DNA from: Epinephelus fuscoguttatus
Lineage: Eukaryota; Chordata; Actinopteri; Perciformes; Serranidae
Assembly (NCBI RefSeq): GCF_011397635.1
Contig: NC_064763.1
Location: 27,107,437-27,171,436, forward strand
Reading direction: 5' to 3'
Length of the DNA stretch: 64,000 nucleotides
Part shown: positions 46,935-56,689 of the stretch, in pieces
Position numbering within the stretch: position 1 is the stretch's first letter
Layout of the letters: every line of letters begins with the position of its first letter
The notes under the pieces: model-generated
What the model saw: only the letters and a program-made list of their open reading frames with translations
What the model was told of the DNA's origin: nothing
The model's database searches: none
Position numbers and translations under genes: made by a program

Positions 46935-49900
46935 ATGTCTTCGTTGCTCAAGCCTTTTTCAGTGTGCGAAGGACCGTGCGAGAGCTGCGGTGTGAGGAGA
47001 GGATGCGCGAGCTCAGCTCCTCATCGGCAGCCTTCATCGCAGCGTCTGGCAGCCGCAGCTGCCGCGGCGGGGCTGGGCTCTCTGCCGACCCACCAGCGGT
47101 CGTACGCGGCGAGGAGAAACCTGGCGGCTGCTGCAATCGGAGGGAGGAAAATCACCCATCCTGGAAAGGCCATCCTTGCAGGTTGATTTTGCAGATATTC
47201 ATCCAGCCCCGCAGATTTCCCCCCTCATAGTCGCCTATTGCTCTCTGCACAGCACAGTCTAATCTCAATCTGTCGCCCATTAAGGCTATCCATGCAGAAC
47301 TGGGTCAAAACGCACTTGGCCAGCAGTGATGCTACAGCATTTGCATGATGTAGTAGTATGGTGTCATTTCTGCATTTATTCTTGACTGCATTTTATTCAT
47401 TTTAATGAATCTAAAACCATCTATAAATATCCTATAAGGCTGATGCTGTAATGATTAGAGGCAGATATACATTCAGTAGACCTCAGCTTTTCTTACAGCT
47501 CAGAGGAGGCACTGCTGTGTAATCACACCATATTAGCATTTAATTAAAACACAGATATATGCCTGACATGATCAAGCATCAGCACCACTCTGAATTTAAT
47601 CTATTGCAGGTTTTTAAAGTGGTATAGAAATGATGGCCAGCTCCTCTCCCTCGCAGAACCTTCAGGAACAATTCTGCACAATGAGTCAACAAATCCTCAC
47701 AGCCATGTTTCTCTGCTTCCTATACCCAGGTGGCATTGCAGGAGGAATAGAGATCTGTATCACATTCCCCACAGAGTATGTCAAGACCCAGCTGCAGCTA
47801 GATGAGAGAGCCAACCCGCCGCGATACAGAGGGATTGGTAGGTCACTGGGACATGTATGACTGCTGCCTGGCTGCACGATGGTGTGCTAGTCTTCTGCTG
47901 GGTTACTCACTCCTGGATGCTGTGTGTGTGTGTGTGTGTGTGCAGGTGACTGTGTGAAGTTGACTGTGCAGGATCACGGGCTCAGAGGGCTGTATCGCGG
48001 TCTCAGCTCCCTGCTTTATGGATCAATACCCAAGTCTGCAGTGAGGTAAAGATGCACAGTAGCTTTTAATGTACAGATTTTTTGCACTTCTTATTTTACT
48101 AAAGAGGACGGAGCTGCAGTTTGCCTCATGCATCCTTTTGGTTTATGCATCACAGATCAGTAGGGTTGTAAACTTGAAATTAATTTAACATCTGAGTGAC
48201 ATCAAAGCAGTGACACAGCATTTCTTGGTACCTAAGTTAAAGGCAGCCAAAATGTTGTATTTTCTTAAATTACTGACTAATTGTCAGAGGTGTGGACTCG
48301 AGTGACATGTCTTCAAACTGAGTCAGACTCGAATCACAAATCTGAGACTTTAGACCAACAAAATCATTAAAGAATTGCACCTCAGCTTGGACTTAAACAC
48401 CAGTGACTTGGGAACTAACTTGGACGTGAGCCTTTTGACTTGAAAATACTTCCCCTAAACCCAAAGATTAAGAAGTTTGTTATTTAAAGAATGTGCCACA
48501 AATCAATACATTTCTATTACATAAATATGATACCAAAGATCATTTCACTCACAAACAAAAATCATAGTGCAGTATGCAATGCTGTGCTTTGTGTGAGTTG
48601 AAAATCAAGGGATGAGTCTCTTAAGTTCTATATCATTGGCAGCTGGACTTGCTTAAGTTTCCTGAAGACATTTCGCCTCTCGTCCAAGAGGCTTCTTTAG
48701 TTCTGGTCGCAACCCTTTCAGAGTCGTTGAGGTCACGTGTGAGTCGTTGACCCACCCGGCAATTATGTGTCGTTTGGGTTTGATGAGTCCAGGTGTGAAT
48801 GAGTGTTAAGTCGTCTGGGGAGGGATCCCAAGGCTGCATTCCTCAACGACTCTGTAAGGGTTCACAACAACACAGAGTTCAAAGCCTGCAGCTCCACTCT
48901 AGTCTGTTAGAACTAAAGAAGCCTCTTGGATGAGCGGTGAAATGTCCTCAAGAAACTTAAGCAAACCCAGTTGCCTATGTTATAGCTCTTAAGATTATCA
49001 TGACATGGATGACTGAGAATCTTCACTGACAAAGGATGAGTCGTAATAATGTCTAATGTCTATAATGCAGTCTCTTCAATTTCCAAGATCTCATTAAATT
49101 ATATTTTGTTTTGTTCAACCAACTGTCCAAAATGTGAAGAATGTACTAAACTTTGATGTCAAAACAAGAGAGAGAAGGTAATTCTCAAGTTTAAGAATAT
49201 GGAACCATCAAATGCTTACAAAATCCAATCAAAAGTCAATCAACTATCCAATTAATCGACTATGCTACTGCTACTTACAAACTTAGTAGAATTGGCTCAC
49301 TGACCATTAAGAAAATTCTAATTTGGTCAATGAACAAACTATTGATAACAGTGGAATCCATCACACAACTGTTCATCTGTTGATGTTTATTTTGACCCTT
49401 GTTCTTGAATGCATCACCTTCCTATTTTCACAGGTTTGGCACGTTTGAGATGCTCAGCAACCCAATGCGAGATGCCACAGGTCGCTTAGACAACACGCGA
49501 AGCCTCTTGTGTGGTTTAGGAGCAGGTATAACGGAGGCAGTCATCGTCGTCTGCCCCATGGAGACGCTCAAGGTCGGTGGAGCTGGATTTCTTTGACTGC
49601 AGGAAGCTTTTGTCAGCAATGATCTGCATAAACTGACAAGGTGGTTCTTCCCATGTCCTCCAGGTGAAGTTGATCCATGACCAGTGTTCCCTCAGACCTC
49701 GCTACAGGGGCTTCTTCCATGGAGTCAGTGAGATAATCAGAGAACAGGGTAAGAGAGCAGGGTGGGTCAACATGACACAAACAGTTTGGAGTATGTGCAG
49801 CATCTTTTGTTGAGTTGTCACTTTGGCCCTGCTCCTTTTTATTGGCTACCGGTAATGATAACTGAGTCTGTAACTATCAGTATGGATAGCTTGAGCTCTA

Positions 49901-50612
49901 TAAAGAAACATGTGTGACTCATTTAGGTGTGAGGGGGACGTATCAAGGTCTGACAGCAACTGTGCTGAAACAAGGAACCAATCAGGCCATCCGATTCTAT
50001 GTGATGAATGCGCTGCGCAATTGGTACAAAGGTGAGAAAGCTTACTGGCTGCAAAATGTCCCTGTTTTCCATCCAATGCATTGTACATTCTCCTCCTATT
50101 TACTTTATTCTCTGTGTAACCAACTTTTGGATTTGGCCTCTAAGGCGATGACCCCAGGCGAGACATGCACCCAATTGTCACGGCAATGTTTGGAGCGACG
50201 GCGGGAGCAGCAAGTGTTTTTGGAAATACACCTCTGGATGTGGTGAAGACCAGGATGCAGGTAGGAACAACCCTGTGACCATTTTATTACTGTCATCAAA
50301 TTTGCCCTTTTTAACACACACTGTTTCTGCAGGGTTTGGAGGCCCACCGCTACAAAAACACAGTGGACTGCGCCTTCCAGATCTTGAAGCAGGAAGGACC
50401 ACAGGCGTGAGTAACCCTGATCCAGATAAATGCTGTGAGCTGTTTAGTTTTCACTACTGTAGACAAACCATCTGACCTCATCTCATCTTATCCCCAGGTT
50501 CTACAAAGGAACAGTTCCTCGGCTTGGCCGCGTATGCCTGGATGTTGCCATAGTCTTTGTCATCTACGAGGAGGTGTACAAACTACTCAACAACGTGTGG
50601 AAAACTCAGTAG
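46935..50612 (+). CDS. slc25a1: Mitochondrial tricarboxylate (citrate) carrier SLC25A1
   Basis: Exchanges mitochondrial citrate for malate across the inner membrane, supplying cytosolic acetyl-CoA for lipid synthesis and acetylation. Nine coding exons join in phase: 46935-47181, 47730-47837, 47946-48045, 49434-49572, 49664-49748, 49927-50031, 50145-50260, 50333-50406 and 50498-50612; the product is 362 aa. The three carrier signatures are PTEYVKTQ (from P96), PMETLKVK (from P193) and PLDVVKTR (from P291), each on the first helix of a repeat. Blocks such as [29 protein letters not shown] and [19 protein letters not shown] are family hallmarks. Odd: about 70 residues precede [12 protein letters not shown], rich in Ala, Ser, Cys and Arg, longer than the roughly 25 of common mammalian isoforms. 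Paralogue (a or b) not decided. Confidence 0.95.
47918..47945 (+). repeat. slc25a1: (TG)n tract forming the exon 3 acceptor
   Basis: TGTGTGTGTG... runs directly into GCAG at the slc25a1 exon 3 acceptor (exon starts 47946). The repeat replaces a normal pyrimidine tract, so length changes could affect splicing. Confidence 0.6.
48287..48500. mobile_element. Fragment related to the 9.3-kb hAT-like element
   Basis: CAGAGGTGTGGACTCGAGTGACATG with following GACTCGAATCA words matches the ends of the element at 9313-10770 (CAGAGGCATGGACTCAAG). It lies in slc25a1 intron 3. The other end is not found. Confidence 0.5.
48636..48974. mobile_element. Element with long terminal inverted repeats
   Basis: The left arm 48636-48704 (TTGGCAGCTGGACTTGCTTAAG ... 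CCAAGAGGCTTCTTTAGTTC) is the inverse of the right arm 48909-48974 (AGAACTAAAGAAGCCTCTTG ... CTTAAGCAAACCCAGTTGCC). Arms are about 66-69 bases with few mismatches. I recognise the arm sequence as a recurrent fish repeat, probably a terminal part of a Penelope-like or similar retroelement; that class call is uncertain. It sits in slc25a1 intron 3. Confidence 0.6.
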
Positions 50613-50861
50613 ACCGGCTGGACGGTTACAGAGATTCAGACAGAAGCACAGATCAGTGCCTCATGCTACGCACAACTGAACACCTCTATCCTAGTTCGTA
50701 CTCGCTCTCAGCATTTACCCTGAGCAGATGACACTTCATCATGACAAGTTTGCAAACTTTTACATAAAACAAACGCAGGATGTATTCCAAAAAACAATGA
50801 TTAACAAAAAGGACGGAGAGTGGCTGATAGCACAAACAGTTCAGTTTTGCATTTCTCCTTA
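50613..50861 (+). other. slc25a1: slc25a1 proximal 3' UTR
   Basis: Sequence after the TAG stop. No canonical AATAAA is seen close by. The next perfect one I see is at 55004-55009, so the true 3' end is undefined. Confidence 0.4.
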
Positions 50862-51314
50862 AGGCCCATTTATGCTCCCTTTACGTCCGAAAATGTATAT
50901 GTCTGTTTCAAATGATGTTACCATCACTGCCCACGTACTTCCATGTGTCCTTTACGTTGGCATGGATGTTAACCAATATATCCACCAGGGGGCAGCCCAG
51001 AGTCAAAAGTTTGACAACAACAAACTCAAAAACAAACATGGCGACTGTGGAGGAGATATTGATAATGTACCTCTTGCATAAAAGACAAAGCCTCTAGTAT
51101 TGCTGATGAGAGAAATTGACGACAAGCATCATTTCCAGTACTTCAGGATGGCAGCAACACTGCCCCCACGGTTTCCGGTGGTACTGCTCCATTCGGCCTG
51201 TATCCGTTAGCTCTATGGAAATGTGCAGAAATACGGACAAAATGAACACGGAGCACGGACAGAAGGCTCTGTCCATATCCGGATCTGTATTTAATGTTGA
51301 GCATAAATGGGCCT
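50862..51314. mobile_element. 453-bp MITE with TTA target duplication
   Basis: The ends AGGCCCATTTATGCTC and GAGCATAAATGGGCCT are perfect 16-base inverse repeats. TTA flanks each side (50859-50861 and 51315-51317). The 3-bp TTA target is typical of PIF/Harbinger-type elements. No transposase inside, so it is non-autonomous. It lies just downstream of the slc25a1 stop and may be transcribed in its 3' UTR. Confidence 0.8.
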
Positions 51315-51317
51315 TTA

Positions 51318-52364
51318 TTCTCTCCAGTGGTCAAACTTAGAATTTTATTTTGAAGAACAAGACAAGGCAAAGTCAAATGAAGTAATGAAATGACCAAATG
51401 TGTGGACTTGCTTTTTTGAGTCTTATTTAACATGTAGAGAGTGTACGTAGAAAAGAAACACACATTATTATTAACCAAAGTTTCTCGTTAGAGGGCCGAG
51501 GAAAAGAAAACAAAAGTTAGGTTTAAAAAAGGGATATTACGTAATCTTTTAGCTTTCCATGACTGTTGTTACGGTACATGTTGTGGAGTGAACACTTTGT
51601 ACTGAAACCATAAACGTGTCTTTTGATTCACTGAGAACTTACTATACTGAGCGAAGAACAGAGCAGCTACTGGACACAAACCAGCTCTCTGCAGTACTTT
51701 CAGATGTCTGTGCAGTACTTCAACACATCTCTGTGTTGTGATTGCTTACCTGACTGTGCTTGTGGTGTCATCACACTAGAACATTTGCAGTATTTCCTCG
51801 CTGTACTTTGGTGATGAACTTTAAATACTGTTCATTGTGCATTTCATGGCCCGCTCCTGGCAACTGCTGAGTATGGCTGCATGGATCTCGATGTGGCATC
51901 TGTCCTGTTATGCGCTGACAGTGGCTCGCAGGCTTGTCAAGGCTACGCAAATTGGTCTGGAGTCAGTACCTTGCTTGCAAATTTCCTTCAGAGTGTTACG
52001 AACTGACACGAGTAGTCGTTAAGCACACACAACAGGAGACAAATCCATATGTAGCACAATCTTCACATGCAGTCTTAAGATAAGGTGTGAGTTACTGATA
52101 GAAGTTAAGTGAGCTCATTGTTACATTTCAACATCAGATAGGTAACTAAGGTGTTCAGAAGGTGGCTGAGTTCTCTGATGCTGCATGTGAAGGCTTTATT
52201 TGGGAATATCTGACCAGTAATGTGTTTGAACAGACCCACAATCAGGCTGTTTCCAAACAGGTGCATAAAGAAGCCCATTTCCACCTGTGTGATGAAAACA
52301 AGAAGATCCTTTAAGTCATTATAATGACATTTTTTTCTAAAAAATAATGAATTAGTGTCATTAT
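51318..52364. other. Intergenic or distal 3' UTR, no gene seen
   Basis: No coding exon or known repeat recognised between the MITE and the minisatellite. Confidence 0.45.
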
Positions 52365-54135
52365 CCTCAAGATATTAAGTCAGTGTTTTGAGAAATTTTA
52401 TTATGAATTTTTTTTAAGGTAGTTTCATTATTTTCAGATGCAAACTTATTTGTGAAGGGTTTTAATTATTTTTAGATACTAACTCATAATTTCCTGATAC
52501 TTAGTCATTGTTTTGAGATATTAACTAATTATTTCCAGATACTGAGTCATTATTTCCAGATACTAACTCATTATTTCTAGATACTGAGTCATTATTTCCA
52601 GATACTAACTCATTATTTCCAGATACTGAGTCAGTTTCCAGATACTAACTCATTATTTCCAGATACTGAGTCATTATTTCGAGATACTAACTCATTGTTT
52701 CCAGATAGTAACTCATTATTTCCAGATACTTAGTCATTGTTTCCAGATACTAACTCATTATTTCTAGATACAGAGTCATTATTTTCAGATACTAACTCAC
52801 TATTTCCAGATACTGAGTCATTATTTTGAGATATTAACTCTTTATTTCTAGATACTGAGTCAATATTTTGAGATACTAACTCACTATTTCCAGATACTGA
52901 GTCATTATTTCGAGATACTAACTCATTGTTTCCAGGTAGTAACTCATTTCCAGATACTTAGTCATTGTTTCCAGATACTAACTCATAATTTCTAGATACT
53001 GAGTCATTATTTTGAGGTACTAACTCACTATTTCCAGATACTGAGTCATTATTTTGAGATATTAACTCTTTATTTCTAGATACTGAGTCAATATTTTGAG
53101 ATACTAACTCACTATTTCCAGATACTGAGTCATTATTTCGAGATACTAACTCATTATTTCCAGATACTGAGTCATTATTTGGAGATACTAACTCATTATT
53201 TCCAGATACTGAGTCATTGTTTCCAGATAGTAACTCATCATTTCCAGATACTTAGTCAGTGTTTCCAGATACTAACTCATTATTTCTAGTTACTGAGTCA
53301 TTATTTTGAGGTACTAACTCACTATTTCCAGATACTGAGTCATTATTTTGAGATATTAACTCTTTATTTCTAGATACTGAGTCAATATTTTGAGATACTA
53401 ACTCACTATTTCCAGATACTGAGTCATTATTTCGAGATACTAATTCACTATTTCCAGATACTAACTCATTATTTCCAGATACTGAGTCATTATTTCGAGA
53501 TACTAACTCATTATTTCCAGATACTGAGTCATTGTTTCCAGATAGTAACTCATTATTTCCAGATACTTAGTCAGTGTTTCCAGATACTAACTCATTATTT
53601 CTAGTTACTGAGTCATTATTTTGAGGTACTAACTCACTATTTCCAGATACTGAGTCATTATTTTGAGATATTAACTCTTTATTTCTAGATACTGAGTCAC
53701 TATTTTGAGATGCTAAGTCATTATTTCCAGATACTGAGTCATTATTTCGAGATACTAATTCACTATTTCCAGATACTAACTCATTATTTCCAGATACTGA
53801 GTCATTATTTCGAGATACTAACTCATTATTTCCAGATACTGAGTCATTGTTTCCAGATAGTAACTCATTGTTTCCAGATACAAACTCATTATTTCTAGAT
53901 ACGGAGTCATTATTTTGAGATACTAACTCACTATTTCCAGATACAAACTCATTATTTCTAGATACGGAGTCATTATTTTGAGATACTAACTCACTATTTC
54001 CAGATACTAACTCATTATTTCCAGATACTTCGTATTTGTTTCCAGATAGTAACTCATTGTTTTGAGAGATCAACTAATTATTTCCAGATACTGAGTCATT
54101 ATTTTGAGGTACTAACTCACTATTTCCAGATACTT
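52365..54135. repeat. 21-bp minisatellite with AP-1 motif in many units
   Basis: Units of about 21 bases of the form TTTCCAGATACTGAGTCATTA alternate with TTTCCAGATACTAACTCATTA. Variants have TTTTGAG, TTTCGAG or TTTCTAG in place of TTTCCAG. A marked subunit, ATATTAACTCTTTATTTCTAG, recurs near 52831, 53059, 53352 and 53667. Those spacings are near 228, 293 and 315, roughly 11, 14 and 15 units, so a higher-order repeat is present. By hand count TGAGTCA occurs about 26 times. Because the period is a multiple of three, the minus strand has an accidental open frame (53567-54073). Confidence 0.9.
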
Positions 54136-55167
54136 TCAATGACTTTCATTTTTTTTATGTGTTTTCATCACACTGGCAGAAATGGGCTGCTGTCGACACT
54201 TGTCTGCAGCCTGAAACATGAAAGTGAATTCACTTCTACTTTAGATGACAACATGTCCCGACTATGTAAGCCATATGACTTCAGTGCGCTTGAGCCATCA
54301 GTGGTTTTCTTGTGCTGATTGATTCACTATCCTCTAGTCTCATATGTCACTTTAATATTCTTTGTTTACCTCAAAGCTAACCTGCTTCACAAGCCTTTTG
54401 TATACTAACTAATGAAACAGTTCATTAGCCGTCTTTGAATGCACTCATTATCTAATATAATGTTTACAGCGACAAGAGGGCAGTAGACATGTCAGAGGCT
54501 CGATAACATAAGGGACTAGTATTGAAGCAAGGCTTGGTTTTGATTGACCGTGTTGCGCCATGCAAGCCTTGCACAGAAGCCTTTTACTCCTCTTTGCCAA
54601 ACTACTTTAGTAGAATCCCGATGTAATATCCCTGATAGGAGCAAATCTTTATTACATGTTAAACAAAGAGCAACAGAATATTGTTTAATCTTTATGTCTC
54701 TACTGCTTTCTTTTCATTAACTAAAGCACATCTTTAATGCATAGAATCTTTGTGGTTATGCTTTGCTGCTTTTCATAAACAAGACAACAGCACGTGTACA
54801 TCATCGTACAGCATATCAGATTTGATCCGTCACCTTTCACAAGATCCTGTCTGGCAGAGTAATGGATCTATGTGAAACATGTTGGGATGACATCAGAAAA
54901 AAATACTGTTATAAAACATCAGTGCTCCGAGAATGATTTACATGATCAGATGTGGAAACCTCAGAAGAAACATATTTAGACATGACATTGTTTCAGTGGT
55001 TTCAATAAACTTGTGATTGATAAACCTGATCTGTGTCTCTGGAGATGTGTGTTAAGACATCAGACATTAAAAACACCCTGTAATTTCTTGTAAGAGATGT
55101 ATGTGTAAATTATAGATGAACAAATGCTTTTATTTATTTTCTTATAGGCCAAAGTAGGACTGAGCAA
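54136..55167. other. Intergenic with a possible polyadenylation site
   Basis: No gene recognised. AATAAA at 55004-55009 is followed by a GT-rich stretch (CTGTGTCTCTGGAGATGTGTG), the layout of a real plus-strand polyadenylation site. No exon can be tied to it; a very long slc25a1 3' UTR is one possibility. Confidence 0.4.
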
Positions 55168-55759
55168 TACACTCACTGGCCTCTTTATCAGGTACACCTG
55201 TTCAACTACTCGCTAACACAAATAGCTAATCAGCCAATCACGTTGCAGCAACTCCATGCATTTAGGCATGTAGACATGATTGAGACAACCTGCCTAAGTT
55301 CAAACCGAGCATCAGAATGGGGGAGAAAGGTGATTTAAGTGACTTTGAACAGGGCATAGTTGTTGGTGCCAGACGGGCTGGTCTGTCAGAAACTGCTGAC
55401 CTACTGGGATTTTCACACACAACCATCTCTAGGGTTTACAGAGGATGGTCCAAAAAAGAGAAAATATCCCATGAGCGGCAGCTCCCTGGGCGAAAATGCC
55501 TTGTTGATGCCAGAGGTCAGAGGAGAATGGCCAGATTGGTTCAAGATGATAGAAAGGCAACAGTAACTCAAATAACCACAAGACCATCTCTGAAGCAACA
55601 ACACGTCCAACTTTGAAGCAGATGGGCTACAGCAGCAGACGACCACACCGGGTACCACTCCTGTCAGCTAACAACAGGGAACTGAGGCTACAATTCACAC
55701 AGGCTCACCAAAACTGGACAATATAAGATTGGAAAAACATTGGCTGGTCTGATGAGTCA
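55168..55759 (+). mobile_element. Tc1/mariner element, 3'-truncated relic
   Basis: Starts at a TA with TACACTCACTGGCC, followed by the untranslated lead typical of a common fish Tc1-like family, then a transposase start at 55317 (MGEKGDLSDFEQG). Residues 1-85 carry the paired-like helix-turn-helix (GARRAGLSETADLLGFSHTTISRVYRGW). The frame then fails near 55585 through a small deletion, and the sequence stops matching after TGGTCTGATGAGTC. The catalytic DDE part is absent, so this copy is dead. Confidence 0.85.
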
Positions 55760-56149
55760 AATAATGTAGACACAATTTCCTTTGTTATGTCACAAAGTAA
55801 AAGTTGTGATGTAAATATTTATTAATATAAAATATTCACAAAGCTGCTTAAATACACAGAATAAAACAGGTTACTTTAACTGGAATGGTGAACCTGGTTT
55901 TTCCTCAATGGGATGGAGGATCAGAGAGCTCAGAGCTGGTGACACTTGGCTTCACCACAGCACCAGAAAAAAAATCAGCAGACTGTGGCTTTGCTGACCG
56001 CAGGACAGAGGAGATTAAAGGCTGAAGTTGCAGGGTGAGGGCAGTCGGCATTAACATCACAGAGGAAGGTATTAAACACTCCCACCTGTTGCCTTACTGG
56101 TCCACCTGTCACCTGCAGTATATAGTTCATCTTGTAAAGTTAAATCCTT
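55760..56149. other. Intergenic, downstream of nle1
   Basis: No gene recognised; the stretch separates the Tc1 relic from the nle1 3' end. Confidence 0.45.
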
Positions 56150-56689
56150 TTATTTAACTCAGTGTGTGCCTCTCATTTCATCTGTTCTGAATATGTGTTC
56201 AGAAATTTAAGTGATGTATTCATTTTTAAATACATACATTTCTGCATATAGACATGGCACTATATAAAGGCAGTCTTTACATACCAGGGGCCCTGGTGTG
56301 TACAAAACAATATACAGATGAATGGAAACCCTTTCAATTTGAGATGCTATCACTGACATACATTTCACACTGTAGCTTCCACTTGCAAAGGTGTCAATGG
56401 ATTGATGTTCTGATGCTTATAAACTCTCCCACTTTACATTCCCATTCAGCTAAACACCTTTACAGTGTTACATCGTTAACATTCCCACATGGGTTCCACA
56501 CCTGGAGAGTGCATTTGCATCTGACTGGGTTAGAGCTCCTTGACACAATGCCATTGTTGACAGACAGTGTAAAGAAGCCAAATGGGGGATTAGGTACAGC
56601 CAGGCCACCAATGCTCCAGCTGTCAGGCTTCTTGATAGTAGAAGACGTGACATCCTCTGCCAAAGTTAGGAGGGGGAACAGAGGCGTGG
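56149..56689 (-). other. nle1: Probable nle1 3' UTR and polyadenylation signal
   Basis: Reading on the minus strand from the nle1 stop at 56690, the first AATAAA-type signal found is the complement of TTTATT at about 56149-56154. The 189-aa plus-strand open frame across this region is antisense and not supported. Confidence 0.4.

Noticed and set aside
48670-48960. Hammerhead-ribozyme-like words (GATGAG...GAAA) in the inverted-repeat element
   Set aside because: The CTGANGA core is not intact in either arm and the three-stem fold could not be drawn convincingly.
53567-54073. 168-aa minus-strand open frame of NNELVSGN-type repeats
   Set aside because: It is a by-product of a 21-bp repeat whose period is a multiple of three. 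There is no promoter, splice context or conserved domain.
52365-54135. CRISPR-like look of regularly spaced repeats
   Set aside because: Units are contiguous with no unique spacers, and the genome is eukaryotic.
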